Shown: positions 51,938 to 59,944, counted from the stretch's first letter. The stretch is DNA of 64,000 nucleotides from Clostridiales bacterium (GCA_012839345.1 DUNN01000013.1:62001-126000), one strand, 5' to 3'. Translations and numbers: made by a program. The notes: generated by a model from the letters alone, not told the origin.

Positions 51938-52381
51938 GTGAAAGTATCCAAAGAAGAGTACAAGACGATGTCGGACAAAGCATCGCCCGGTTCGCCGTAT
52001 GTTAAAGATATTATCATGGCGTTTCTGGTGGGCGGACTGATCTGCGCGACCGGTCAGCTGCTTGCTAATTTATACGTGAGCATGGGACTGGAGCTGAAAG
52101 ACGCGCGTTCATGGGTTTCTATCACCCTGATTGCGCTCAGCGCCTTGCTGACCGCGTTCGGCGTGTTCGACAATATTGCAAAATTCGCCGGTGCCGGCAC
52201 GCTTGTGCCGATTACCGGCTTTGCCAACAGCATTGTCGCCCCCGCCATCGAATTCAAAAGCGAGGGCCGGATTATGGGCGTCGGGGCCAAGATGTTTATC
52301 ATCGCGGGTCCGGTACTGGTGTACGGGATCACGGCTTCGGTGCTGTATGGATTTATTCTTTGCATCTTCCGTTTATACTGA
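51938..52381 (+). CDS. spoVAC: Stage V sporulation protein AC
   Basis: Spore inner-membrane protein of the SpoVA channel that moves dipicolinic acid into the spore and out on germination; in Bacillus SpoVAC is mechanosensitive. 147 residues with about four helices (IIMAFLVGGLICATGQLLAN, SITLIALSALLTAFGVFD, MFIIAGPVLVYGITASVLYG) and the conserved GAGTLVPITGFANSIVAPAIEFKSEG region. The GTG at 51938 follows AGGAGG by 7 bases; the frame is open further upstream without support. spoVAD follows 38 bases on. Confidence 0.94.
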   Translation: MKVSKEEYKTMSDKASPGSPYVKDIIMAFLVGGLICATGQLLANLYVSMGLELKDARSWVSITLIALSALLTAFGVFDNIAKFAGAGTLVPITGFANSIVAPAIEFKSEGRIMGVGAKMFIIAGPVLVYGITASVLYGFILCIFRLY

Positions 52382-52419
52382 TTACATTCGTTTGTATTAT
52401 ACTGACTGGAGGGCTGGCT

Positions 52420-53439
52420 GTGCCGGAACGAATCGGAAAATATACCATGCGATTTAAAAATCCGCCCAGTATTCTGGGCTATGCTTCTGTTGTAGGAAAA
52501 AAGGAGGGCGAGGGGCCGCTTGGCAAGCTGTTTGACCTGTGCCACAACGATACCTCCCTGGGGGAAACCAGCTGGGAAAAAGCGGAGAGTCGCCTTCAGA
52601 ACGAGGCGGTCAATATTGCGCTGGACAAGGCGGGACTGCAGAATACCGATATGGACTGTATTTTTGCGGGTGACCTGCTGAACCAGTGCATTTCCTCCAC
52701 CTTTGGCCTGCGCGGGCTGGATATCCCGTTTTTAGGCCAGTTCGGCGCGTGCTCCACCATGGCGCAAACGCTTTCCCTGGCTTCTATTTTTGTGGAATCG
52801 GGTGCGGCGCGAAAGGCAGCGGCGGTAACCTCTTCCCATTTCTGCTCGGCGGAGCGGCAGTTCCGTTTTCCGCTGGAATACGGCGGCCAGCGCACGCCCA
52901 CCGCGCAGTGGACGGCGACGGCGGCCGGTTCCGTCATTGTGGGAACGGAGGAGCCGAAGGAAGGCAAAAAAATCACCGTGCAGGCGGTTACCATTGGTCG
53001 CATCAGCGACCTTGGCATTAAAGACATGAACAATATGGGCGCGGCGATGGCACCCGCCGCCGCGCAGACGCTGACGGATTATCTGCACGACACCGGGACC
53101 TCCCCGGACGAATACGACCTGATTTTGACCGGGGACCTGGGGCTGGTTGGAAGCGAACTGATGGAGGAACTGCTGGAAAAGGAAAACATTCAAATCTCTT
53201 CCCGGCATAACGACTGTGGGCTGATGCTGTATGACCGGGAAGCGCAGGATGTGCACGCGGGTGGCTCGGGTTGCGGGTGCTCAGCGTCCGTGCTGTGTTC
53301 CACCATTTTGCAGCAGATGTCCCAGGGGCAGCTGCACAACGTTTTGTTTATTGCAACCGGCGCGCTGATGTCGCCGACCTCTTCCCAACAGGGAGAGTCA
53401 ATTCCCGGAATCGCACACCTGGTTTACCTGAAAGCGTAG
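52420..53439 (+). CDS. spoVAD: Stage V sporulation protein AD
   Basis: Soluble thiolase-fold protein that binds dipicolinic acid on the SpoVA channel. 339 residues, with LGQFGACSTMAQTL, the ERQFRFPLEYGGQRTPTAQW stretch and late HNDCGLMLYDREAQDVHAGG and GCGCSASVLCS, all family hallmarks. GTG at 52420 follows GGAGG by 7 bases. spoVAE, normally the third gene in Clostridia, does not follow: a converging gene begins 85 bases downstream. Confidence 0.94.
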   Translation: MPERIGKYTMRFKNPPSILGYASVVGKKEGEGPLGKLFDLCHNDTSLGETSWEKAESRLQNEAVNIALDKAGLQNTDMDCIFAGDLLNQCISSTFGLRGLDIPFLGQFGACSTMAQTLSLASIFVESGAARKAAAVTSSHFCSAERQFRFPLEYGGQRTPTAQWTATAAGSVIVGTEEPKEGKKITVQAVTIGRISDLGIKDMNNMGAAMAPAAAQTLTDYLHDTGTSPDEYDLILTGDLGLVGSELMEELLEKENIQISSRHNDCGLMLYDREAQDVHAGGSGCGCSASVLCSTILQQMSQGQLHNVLFIATGALMSPTSSQQGESIPGIAHLVYLKA

Positions 53440-53479
53440 GCTTTTTTCCGAGAATGAGGAACGGAAAACTGGAAAAACA

Positions 53480-53509
53480 AAGACCATGCAAACCCAAAGG
53501 ATTGCATGG
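53480..53509 (-). terminator. Terminator of the phosphohexomutase gene
   Basis: CCATGCAA and TTGCATGG pair around a 10-base loop; the minus strand then runs TCTTTGTTTTTCC. The plus-strand T tract is poor, so the spoVAC-spoVAD transcript may end weakly here. Confidence 0.6.
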
Positions 53510-53523
53510 CCTTACATCCGGTT

Positions 53524-55053
53524 TTATTTTTCAGAAAGGAAGTTTTCCAGAGGGGAAATGTCCAGCCCTTCGCTGGTGCGCAGGTACGCGTACAACGCGA
53601 GGGCAATCTGCTTCACACCGCCCTTGGTGTCGCTTTCAATATTCAGCGGCATAATGGGGTCATGCACGCTCAGGCGGAGCAGGAACCAACCGTCCCCGTC
53701 GTCCTTGCCAAAGGAAACGCGGATTCCCTCGTGGTTGTCCGGTGCAATTTCCCAGCCGGGACGCTCCTTGGCGTAGGCTTCCAGACCGGCGATAACCTTT
53801 TCCCCGCATTCACGGAACGCCTCCACCTGAATCGGCAAACGGAGTTCTTTCGCTTCCACCGGTTCAGCAAGGGGTTCCAACAGGCTTTCCAGCGTTTCGC
53901 CTTTTGCGCGGAGCTGGGCCATCTTAATGATGATTTTTGTTACGAGGTAAGCCCCGTCGTCTAGAAAATAATTTTCCCGCAGTGCGGCGTGGCCGGAGGT
54001 TTCAATCGCCAGCGGACAGTTGACGCCCTCTTTGTTCAGTCGGATGGCCTCGTTAATTACGTTTTTGTAGCCGCGCTTGAAGCGGTGGTGTTTGCCGCCA
54101 AGCGTTTTTTCAATGTAGGTTTTCAGCCCGCTGGAGGTGATGGAGTCCGTTACGATGGTGCCGCTGTCGTTACCCTCGAGCGCAATGGCGGAGGCGATTG
54201 CCACCAGACGGTTGCGGTTGATTTCATCGCCCTTCGCGTCTACTGCGCCGCCGCGGTCCACATCGGTGTCAAAAATCACGCCAAGGTCGGCCTTGGCCGC
54301 CACCGTTGCAGCACAGATCGACTGCATGGCGGTTTCGTTTTCGGGGTTCGGAATGTGGTTGGGGAACATGCCGTCCGGCTCCAAAAACTGGCTGCCGGTC
54401 GTGTCTGCGCCGAGCGGAGCGAGCACGTCGCGTGCGTAAAATCCGCCTGCGCCGTTGCCTGCGTCCACCACAATTTTAAAGCCTTTCAGCGGGTGTTCAT
54501 AGTCCTGTGCGTTTACGCCCTTTTGAATCATATCGCGCAGGTGCGCGCTGTACTGCTCCATATAATGGACGGTCTCCACAGAGCCTTCGCCCTTTGCAGG
54601 CTCGTGTCCTTCCTGCGCGTGCAGCAGAATCGCTTCAATGTCCGGGGAATCCAGCCCGCCGTCTTTGGTAAAGAATTTCAGCCCGTTGCGGTTGAACGGG
54701 TGGTGGCTAGCGGTAATTTGTACGGAGCCGTCGCAGCCCAGGTCAACGGTTGTCATAAACATAGACGGGGTAGAGGCAAGCCCGCAGTCCAGCACATGCA
54801 CGCCGGAGCGTTTCAGCGCATTGGTTACATCCGCCTGAATGCGGTCGGCGGAGATGCGGGAATCGTGTCCTACGGCCACGGTTAACTGGTTTGCCGCTTT
54901 CCCAACCTTCTCGGAAAGCCAGAGCACAAAGCCCAAAGTCATTTTGGTAATCGCTTCGTCGGTCAGATTTACGGATTCCCCCGGCACGCCCTCGCTTGCA
55001 ACCCCGCGGATATCCGTACCACTTTTAAATTGTTTCCAGTATTTTGTCAGCAT
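53524..55053 (-). CDS. Phosphomannomutase/phosphoglucomutase family protein
   Basis: Alpha-D-phosphohexomutase fold, 509 residues. The phosphoserine loop is ITASHHP (Ser116), usually TASHNP; the metal loop is DTDVDRGG, usually DGDADR; the sugar loop is ETSGHAAL; and the phosphate-binding end reads RLSVHDP where RPSGTEP is usual. The fold and order are right, but these loops are unusual, so substrate assignment to glucose or mannose phosphate is uncertain. ATG at 55053 follows GAGGAG. Monocistronic. Confidence 0.86.
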   Translation of the reverse strand: MLTKYWKQFKSGTDIRGVASEGVPGESVNLTDEAITKMTLGFVLWLSEKVGKAANQLTVAVGHDSRISADRIQADVTNALKRSGVHVLDCGLASTPSMFMTTVDLGCDGSVQITASHHPFNRNGLKFFTKDGGLDSPDIEAILLHAQEGHEPAKGEGSVETVHYMEQYSAHLRDMIQKGVNAQDYEHPLKGFKIVVDAGNGAGGFYARDVLAPLGADTTGSQFLEPDGMFPNHIPNPENETAMQSICAATVAAKADLGVIFDTDVDRGGAVDAKGDEINRNRLVAIASAIALEGNDSGTIVTDSITSSGLKTYIEKTLGGKHHRFKRGYKNVINEAIRLNKEGVNCPLAIETSGHAALRENYFLDDGAYLVTKIIIKMAQLRAKGETLESLLEPLAEPVEAKELRLPIQVEAFRECGEKVIAGLEAYAKERPGWEIAPDNHEGIRVSFGKDDGDGWFLLRLSVHDPIMPLNIESDTKGGVKQIALALYAYLRTSEGLDISPLENFLSEK

Positions 55054-55255
55054 CGCTCGGTCTCCTCTTTCTGTTCGGGCGTTTCAACCCCAGGTCGACA
55101 CCCTTTTCTTGTCCTTATTATACCCAAATGCCTTTCGTTTGTAAACGAAATCCCCCGATCATTCCGGCGCGGCGGGCCAAAAGCCGGGAACGATATTAAA
55201 AGTCCGAAATCCAGCGGATGCTTTGACGAATTCCACGAAAGGAAAGCTGTAAGAT

Positions 55256-55930
55256 ATGGAAAATCTAATTACTGTAAGTAATGTTTATAAGATATATAAC
55301 AAAATGGAAAATGAAGTGCGCGCGCTGGACGGCATTTCATTTTCCATTTCTCAGGGGGAATTTATTGCGATTGTTGGGCCTTCCGGTTCCGGAAAATCAA
55401 CGCTGATGAATATCCTTGGCTGCCTGGATACCCCGACCAGCGGCGAATACTTTCTGAACGGACAGAATGTGGCCGGATTAAACGAAAAAAAGCTGACCTA
55501 CATCCGCAACCGGGAAATCGGGTTTGTGTTTCAGTCTTTTAACCTGGTTCCGGGTTTGGATGCGTTGGAAAACGTGGAGCTGCCGCTTTTGTACCGCGGC
55601 ATGCCGCGCGAGGAGCGGCGCCGCCTGGCACAATCCGCGCTGGAACAGGTCGGCCTGGCGGAGCGGATGCACCACAAACCCTCCCAAATGAGCGGCGGCC
55701 AGCAGCAGCGGGTGGCCATTGCCCGTGCCATCGCAGCGCGTCCTCCCATTATTCTGGCGGACGAACCGACCGGGAATCTGGATTCTAAGTCGGGGGCATC
55801 GATTATGAAGATTCTGAAAGCGTTGAACGCAGAGGGCGAAACTGTCATTCTGATTACGCATGACAACAATATTGCACATACTGCGGGCAGGATGTTGAAA
55901 ATTCAGGATGGCCGCATGGTCAGTCTTTGA
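55256..55930 (+). CDS. LolD/MacB-type ABC transporter ATPase without partner
   Basis: A 224-residue ATPase with Walker [10 protein letters not shown] (residues 41-49), Q-loop [12 protein letters not shown], signature [14 protein letters not shown] and Walker [13 protein letters not shown]. The family normally pairs with a FtsX-like permease for lipoprotein, peptide or antibiotic export. Neither neighbour is a permease: a phosphohexomutase gene diverges upstream and an acetyltransferase converges downstream. The ATG at 55256 is about 11 bases after AAAGGAAAG. It may serve a permease encoded elsewhere or a lost one. Confidence 0.9.
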   Translation: MENLITVSNVYKIYNKMENEVRALDGISFSISQGEFIAIVGPSGSGKSTLMNILGCLDTPTSGEYFLNGQNVAGLNEKKLTYIRNREIGFVFQSFNLVPGLDALENVELPLLYRGMPREERRRLAQSALEQVGLAERMHHKPSQMSGGQQQRVAIARAIAARPPIILADEPTGNLDSKSGASIMKILKALNAEGETVILITHDNNIAHTAGRMLKIQDGRMVSL

Positions 55931-55992
55931 GCGGCCACAATGGACAGCGGCCCGGTGTTTTCAGAAGTTCCTGTTGGGCGGCTGAATCGGGA

Positions 55993-56646
55993 TTACGCAA
56001 AATGTTCGTCCACAATTGTATCCTGAAATTTCGAGAGCAGGTTCCGGCTTGTCGGGAAGGAGGCACAGCAGTAGGCGTACATTTGGGCAATGGCCTTCGC
56101 CTGTACGGTTCGTCCCAGGTTGGACGGTACAGTTTTCGGCTTGTAATAGAGGTGCATGGGGAAACTGCCCTCTTCCCACGGCTGAAGGAAATTGGCGTGC
56201 AGCCGGTACGCACCCAGCTTTTCATAAAATTCGATGCGGCGTTTCTGCCGCTTCGCTTTGGCGGGGTCGCTTTCGTCCACCTGCTCCACCGACAGAATCA
56301 TTCCCTCATAGGGGCCGCAGTATTTTTGGTGAACCGCCTGAAACAGTTTCTGCCCGTATCCATGCGACTGGAATGGTTGTGTAATAGCGAGGTAATCCAG
56401 CCAGAAAACGCTGCTGCTTTCCGGGAAGAAGACAAGGGCGTAGCCAATCAGCTGGCCGTCCGCGTTCCGGTACATTAAAATACGGTAGCGCCCGCCGTGC
56501 AGCAAGTTCAGAAAATCACCGTATTCATACAGCTCGGTTTTGGGAAACTGGCGGATTAAATTCTCATAAATCATGGGGAAATCTTCTATTGTACCCACAG
56601 TAATCTGTGCCGCTTGGCGGATATCCGTTAGGGGCGTGGAAGCCAT
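55993..56646 (-). CDS. GNAT-family N-acetyltransferase
   Basis: A 217-residue protein with a GNAT core: YRILMYRNADGQLIGYALVF, the conserved LDYLAITQPFQSHGYGQKLF acetyl-CoA loop region and RIEFYEKLGAYRL. The last 50 residues extend beyond the core and are of unknown role. ATG at 56646 follows GGAG by 8 bases; the earlier ATG at 56709 has none. Acceptor unknown. Confidence 0.82.
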   Translation of the reverse strand: MASTPLTDIRQAAQITVGTIEDFPMIYENLIRQFPKTELYEYGDFLNLLHGGRYRILMYRNADGQLIGYALVFFPESSSVFWLDYLAITQPFQSHGYGQKLFQAVHQKYCGPYEGMILSVEQVDESDPAKAKRQKRRIEFYEKLGAYRLHANFLQPWEEGSFPMHLYYKPKTVPSNLGRTVQAKAIAQMYAYCCASFPTSRNLLSKFQDTIVDEHFA

Positions 56647-56783
56647 ATTAAAATCTCCAATTCCGTGAATTTGTAACATATTATAGCACAAGCTTTTCAT
56701 TTTCAGCAAATTTGATAAATGGTATGTGAAAGAAGAGAAAGAAAAACTGCGAAACTTTGGCAGTTTTCACACCGGTGGCTTTG

Positions 56784-56811
56784 TTGACAATCCATTCGCA
56801 AATGCTATAAT
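56784..56811 (+). promoter_or_regulatory. Consensus promoter of the small HPr-like gene
   Basis: TTGACA (56784-56789), 16-bp spacer, TATAAT (56806-56811), with an extended TG immediately upstream. It is the closest to consensus in the window, predicting high expression. Confidence 0.88.
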
Positions 56812-56857
56812 GAAGTCAGGTCAGGGAATCCATACCAATTGATAGAGGAGGATCATT

Positions 56858-57115
56858 ATGGCTTTATCGACAATACAGTTACATGACGTTAATGTGCCGG
56901 AATTTTTGAAAGTTCTGGATGAGTGCCAAGGAAATGTTTATCTGGTAACTCGCGAGGGTGACCATTTGAATCTGAAAAGTAAACTCTGCCAGCTTGTTGG
57001 CTTAACTCAGTTAATTGAAGGCGGCAAAATTGCCGAGGCTTTCGTGGTTTGCGAGAACCCGGAAGACGAAAGGAAGCTTTTCCGCTTTAATCTGTTCGGA
57101 AAAGAAAACTCATAA
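56858..57115 (+). CDS. Small protein, possibly a divergent HPr-like domain (85 aa)
   Basis: An 85-residue soluble protein. The pattern FLKVLDECQGNVYLVTREGD, then LNLKSKLCQLVGLTQLIEGG and a closing strand resembles the second part of HPr phosphocarrier proteins (KSIMGLxSL), but the phosphorylated His of HPr is absent, so it would not carry phosphate in the usual way. Good GGAGGA site before ATG at 56858, its own consensus promoter and a strong terminator indicate an abundant, monocistronic product. The family link is by eye and uncertain. Confidence 0.75.
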   Translation: MALSTIQLHDVNVPEFLKVLDECQGNVYLVTREGDHLNLKSKLCQLVGLTQLIEGGKIAEAFVVCENPEDERKLFRFNLFGKENS

Positions 57116-57147
57116 GTTGAACTACTACACAGGCCTTTCGGCCTTGG

Positions 57148-57177
57148 GCCGCCCCCGGCGGGGGGCGGCTTTTTTTG
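57148..57177 (+). terminator. Strong terminator after the small gene
   Basis: GCCGCCCCC pairs with GGGGGCGGC around a 4-base loop, followed by TTTTTTTT. Confidence 0.93.
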
Positions 57178-57196
57178 TGTGTAAAGGAGGCGTGCA

Positions 57197-58132
57197 ATGG
57201 CACGCAGAAGAAAACGTAATTTCATCGGCGGAGCGGTGCTGCTGATTGCGGCGATGCTGTATTCTGCCCTGTACGGAGCGCCCGCAAAAGACACCCCCTC
57301 TGCGGCACAATCCGCCGCGCCGGTTTCTTCTTCCAAAGAGGCGGCGCAGACAAACGTTTGGTTTCTGGATGTAGGGCAGGGGGACAGTGAGCTGATTCGC
57401 CTGAAGTCGGGAAAAAATATTCTGATTGATGCCGGGACGGGGGAAACCGCCAAACAGCTTCCCGTTCTGTTAAAGGAACTGGGGGTCACACGGATTGATC
57501 TGCTGATTGGCACCCATCCGCACGAGGACCACATCGGCGGTATGGCGGAGGTAGTAAAGAACTTCCCCATCGGGCAGATTTACATGCCGAAGATTCCGAA
57601 TTCCCAAGTGCCCACCACGGCAGTCTATGAGAATTTGTTAGAGACAATCGAAGCAAAAAAACTGAAAATTACCGCAGCGAAAAGCGGGATGGTTCCTTTG
57701 GAGGAGGACGGCTGCAAGCTGGAGCTGTTCGCCCCCAATCGCGCAAGCTACAAGGACCTGAACGATTATTCCGTGGTAGCAAAGCTGACCTGCGGGCAAA
57801 AAAGCTTTCTGTTTGCGGGGGATGCGGAATCCCCAAGCGAGCAGGAAATGCTGAAAACGGGATACGACTTGAAAAGCGATGTACTCAAATGTGGGCATCA
57901 CGGCAGTTTGTCCTCTACCACAGCGGCGTTCCTGAAAGCAGTATCACCCACGGCGGCGGTTATTTCCTGCGGGGTGAACAACGATTACGGGCACCCCAGC
58001 AAACAGGTGCTTAGCCGCCTAAACAAGGCAAAAGTGACGATTTACCGGACGGACCAGCAGGGAACTATTTTGGCGCAGTGCGACGGAAAAACTATTGCCT
58101 TTCAAACAAACCAGAAATCACTGGTCAAATAG
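57197..58132 (+). CDS. ComEC-like metallo-beta-lactamase-fold protein, membrane anchored
   Basis: A 311-residue hydrolase of the metallo-beta-lactamase fold most like the C-terminal domain of ComEC. A membrane helix (about residues 10-27) and Ser/Ala linker lead to FLDVGQGDSELIRL, the metal motif H107-P-H109-E-D111-H112, FLFAGDAESPSE, LKCGHHGSLSST and the final VISCGVNNDYGHPS. It sits outside the membrane if the helix is a signal anchor. ComEC itself handles incoming DNA; free-standing relatives may be extracellular nucleases or phosphodiesterases. ATG follows AAAGGAGG by 9 bases. Confidence 0.85.
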   Translation: MARRRKRNFIGGAVLLIAAMLYSALYGAPAKDTPSAAQSAAPVSSSKEAAQTNVWFLDVGQGDSELIRLKSGKNILIDAGTGETAKQLPVLLKELGVTRIDLLIGTHPHEDHIGGMAEVVKNFPIGQIYMPKIPNSQVPTTAVYENLLETIEAKKLKITAAKSGMVPLEEDGCKLELFAPNRASYKDLNDYSVVAKLTCGQKSFLFAGDAESPSEQEMLKTGYDLKSDVLKCGHHGSLSSTTAAFLKAVSPTAAVISCGVNNDYGHPSKQVLSRLNKAKVTIYRTDQQGTILAQCDGKTIAFQTNQKSLVK

Positions 58133-58141
58133 TACGAAAAA

Positions 58142-58189
58142 AAGAAGGCGCTGTAAAATGAATGGAAATTCATTTTACAGCGCTTTCTT
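58142..58189 (+). terminator. Long hairpin terminator
   Basis: GCGCTGTAAAATGAAT pairs exactly with ATTCATTTTACAGCGC around GGAA; the outer AAGAAG and TTTCTT extend the stem. It ends the metallo-beta-lactamase gene and overlaps the tail of the broken regulator on the other strand. Confidence 0.85.
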
Positions 58190-58440
58190 ATGGGAATACG
58201 CGAAACAATCCGTTTCCTCCCGAGTGAGGGCGCTTTTATCCAGCTTGAATCCCTATGCAATTCCAACTCCCCGTTTCCTCCAGGGTAGGTGACGATCGGA
58301 ATCCCGGCCAGGCTGATGGTTTCAATATCGCGGTAAATGGTGCGCAGGGAAACTTCAAAGCATTTGGCAAGGTCTTTGGCCTTGACCTTCGGGTTCTGCA
58401 CCAGAATCGTAAGAATACCAAGCAACCGGTCCGTCTTCAT
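58175..58440 (-). pseudogene. Broken YafY/WYL-type regulator
   Basis: The first 55 residues are an intact HTH_11 DNA-binding domain (MKTDRLLGILTILVQNPKVK, then CFEVSLRTIYRDIETISLAG), starting at ATG 58440 behind GGAGG. At YPGGNG the frame breaks: one frame over, the DNA reads GVGIA, a TAG, then GFKLDKSALTREETDCFA, which is the expected continuation of the family up to a stop at 58175-58177. The WYL ligand domain is absent. A short HTH peptide might still be made. Confidence 0.75.
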
Positions 58441-58572
58441 GGGGATGCCTCCTGTCCAAAACGGATTTTAAGGTTATCTTAACAAGTATGGTAAAATATG
58501 TGAATCAATCAATTTCTGCCTTTTTAAATTAGGAAATGAATCCAGTGGCAATTCAATTAAAAAAGACGATAC

Positions 58573-58601
58573 TTGATATTTGGGACAAAATAGAATATAC
58601 T
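58573..58601 (+). promoter_or_regulatory. Promoter of a non-coding or leader transcript
   Basis: TTGATA (58573-58578), 17-bp spacer, TATACT (58596-58601). No protein gene begins within 450 bases. Confidence 0.55.
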
Positions 58602-58607
58602 GATGAT

Positions 58608-58945
58608 TAGTTTAGAAATCGCTGAGGACAGCAATCCAAAAGCAGCTCAAACGACTGAACCGTTATTTTCACACTTTTGAATTGCTTTCTTACAACGGAA
58701 TCGGCGATTTTTGCAAGAACCGGAGGTAATCCGATGCCATCGATCGCTTAATTTCAATTAAACTGCATAGCGCGATTTTGGGTCATATTCGTATGGCCTT
58801 TTCGAGTTATACATTTTCTGAGATTAAGTGAAGCGGTATCTGATTGCCAACCGAGGAGTTTACACGGGAAAGGTGTTTTTCCGTGCGCAGATGATTTTGT
58901 TTGGCCGTGCCATTCCTTAATGTTAGGAGTTGGCACGGCTTTTTA
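58608..58945 (+). ncRNA. Candidate structured RNA or attenuated leader
   Basis: About 340 bases between a promoter and an intrinsic terminator, with no gene of normal size. Nested pairing is evident: AAATCGC (58616-58622) with GCGATTT (58704-58710), inside it a 13-base arm pair with one mismatch (58630-58642 with 58674-58686), and inside that AACG/CGTT (58650-58653, 58661-58664). A GGAGG site precedes a five-codon ORF (58734-58751). It may be an independent RNA or the regulatory leader of the DUF1062 gene beyond the terminator. No Rfam family recognised by eye. Confidence 0.45.
58904..58945 (+). terminator. Terminator of the structured transcript
   Basis: GCCGTGCCA and TGGCACGGC with an inner TCCT/AGGA stem, followed by TTTTTATTTG. 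It lies 124 bases before the DUF1062 start, where it could act as an attenuator. Confidence 0.88.
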
Positions 58946-59068
58946 TTTGTGCTTTTTGGTTTGCATCCGATACAGCTTGAAAGGAAGCTGTATGTACTAT
59001 TTTATTTCATTCTCATTATGGTTAAAAAAGCCGTGTGCGCCCAAGCCGGAATGGGGAGGCGAACGGGT

Positions 59069-59677
59069 ATGAAACAGTGGAAAATTCAACCGCTGAATCC
59101 GCCCAGTGTCACCCGCCACTGCAGCAAATGCGGAAAACCGAGCCAATTTGAGTGCAGCGGAAACTTCCGGGTCAATGCAAACGGCAGAAATTTAGATGTT
59201 TGGCTGATTTATCAATGCGCCAAATGTAATACTACGTGGAATATGGCCATTTTCTCCAGAGTGAAGCCGGAGCAGATTGAAGCGGGACTTTATCAGGCTT
59301 TTCTGCACAATGACCGGGAGACGGCCATGCGGTATGCGTTCGACCCAGCTATCCTGTACCGGAATAAAGCAGAAGCTCGCTTTGATGAAGTGGCCTATCG
59401 TGTAGAAAAAAGCAGGGTGCCGGGGGACTGCTGGCTGGAAGTGATTGCCCCTTACGATTTCAACCTGAGGTTGGATCGTTTGTTGAGCGAAGAACTCGGG
59501 TTGTCGCGGACACGGGTAAAAAAGCTGCTGGAAAGCGGACGGATTTTTTCCCGGGAGATGGCCTTAACCCCAAAAACAAAAGTGAAAGGTACGATTGCGA
59601 TTGAGAAGTTGGATGACATTGAAGAAAATGAAAAGGACCTCGGCGCAGACGAGGAAATGCATAAAGCAGCTGTGTAG
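59069..59677 (+). CDS. DUF1062 protein: zinc ribbon plus S4-like RNA-binding region
   Basis: A 202-residue cytoplasmic protein matching DUF1062. The N-terminal part has cysteines C18, C21, C50 and C53 spaced as a zinc ribbon around the family sequence FRVNANGRNLDVWLIYQC and TTWNMAI. The C-terminal part (about residues 128-160, LRLDRLLSEELGLSRTRVKK) looks like an S4 RNA-binding motif. RNA or ribosome contact is plausible but unproven. ATG at 59069 follows GGGGAGG by 9 bases; longer starts lack a site. The same frame stays open for 51 codons after the TAG. Confidence 0.85.
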   Translation: MKQWKIQPLNPPSVTRHCSKCGKPSQFECSGNFRVNANGRNLDVWLIYQCAKCNTTWNMAIFSRVKPEQIEAGLYQAFLHNDRETAMRYAFDPAILYRNKAEARFDEVAYRVEKSRVPGDCWLEVIAPYDFNLRLDRLLSEELGLSRTRVKKLLESGRIFSREMALTPKTKVKGTIAIEKLDDIEENEKDLGADEEMHKAAV

Positions 59678-59833
59678 AAAGCCTTTGGCATCACCCAAAC
59701 CGCAAAACCCATACGCAGCAGGGCTGCTTTTTCAGAAAAACTGGAAGAGAATGTAGCGGTTTTCGTAGGCAATCACGGTTTTACGACTTTATCAATGGTT
59801 ACCAATGAGCCTGTTGGTAAAATGAAGCAATAA
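59678..59833 (+). other. In-frame open stretch after the DUF1062 stop
   Basis: Fifty-one codons directly follow the TAG in the same frame, ending TAA at 59831-59833. The translation ends protein-like (KLEENVAVFVGNHGFTTLSM). No start or ribosome binding site; either a lost extension, a decayed neighbour, or chance. Confidence 0.3.
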
Positions 59834-59835
59834 AC

Positions 59836-59888
59836 AAAAAGAGAACGTCACGGAAGAAAGGAAGTTCCTTTCGTGGCGTTCTCTTTTT
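59836..59888. terminator. Bidirectional terminator
   Basis: AAAAAGAGAACG and CGTTCTCTTTTT with further inner pairing; T tracts in both directions. It ends the DUF1062 transcript and, on the minus strand, the coat protein genes. Confidence 0.88.
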
Positions 59889-59944
59889 CAAAACAAGTGT
59901 CCGCGTTTTATTATGGAGAAAATCACCGGGATTCTCCGTTTTTC

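Noticed and set aside
58608-58945. Known housekeeping RNAs (6S, RNase P, tmRNA, SRP RNA) in the structured region
   Set aside because: None of their conserved core sequences is visible, so it was left as an unassigned RNA or leader.
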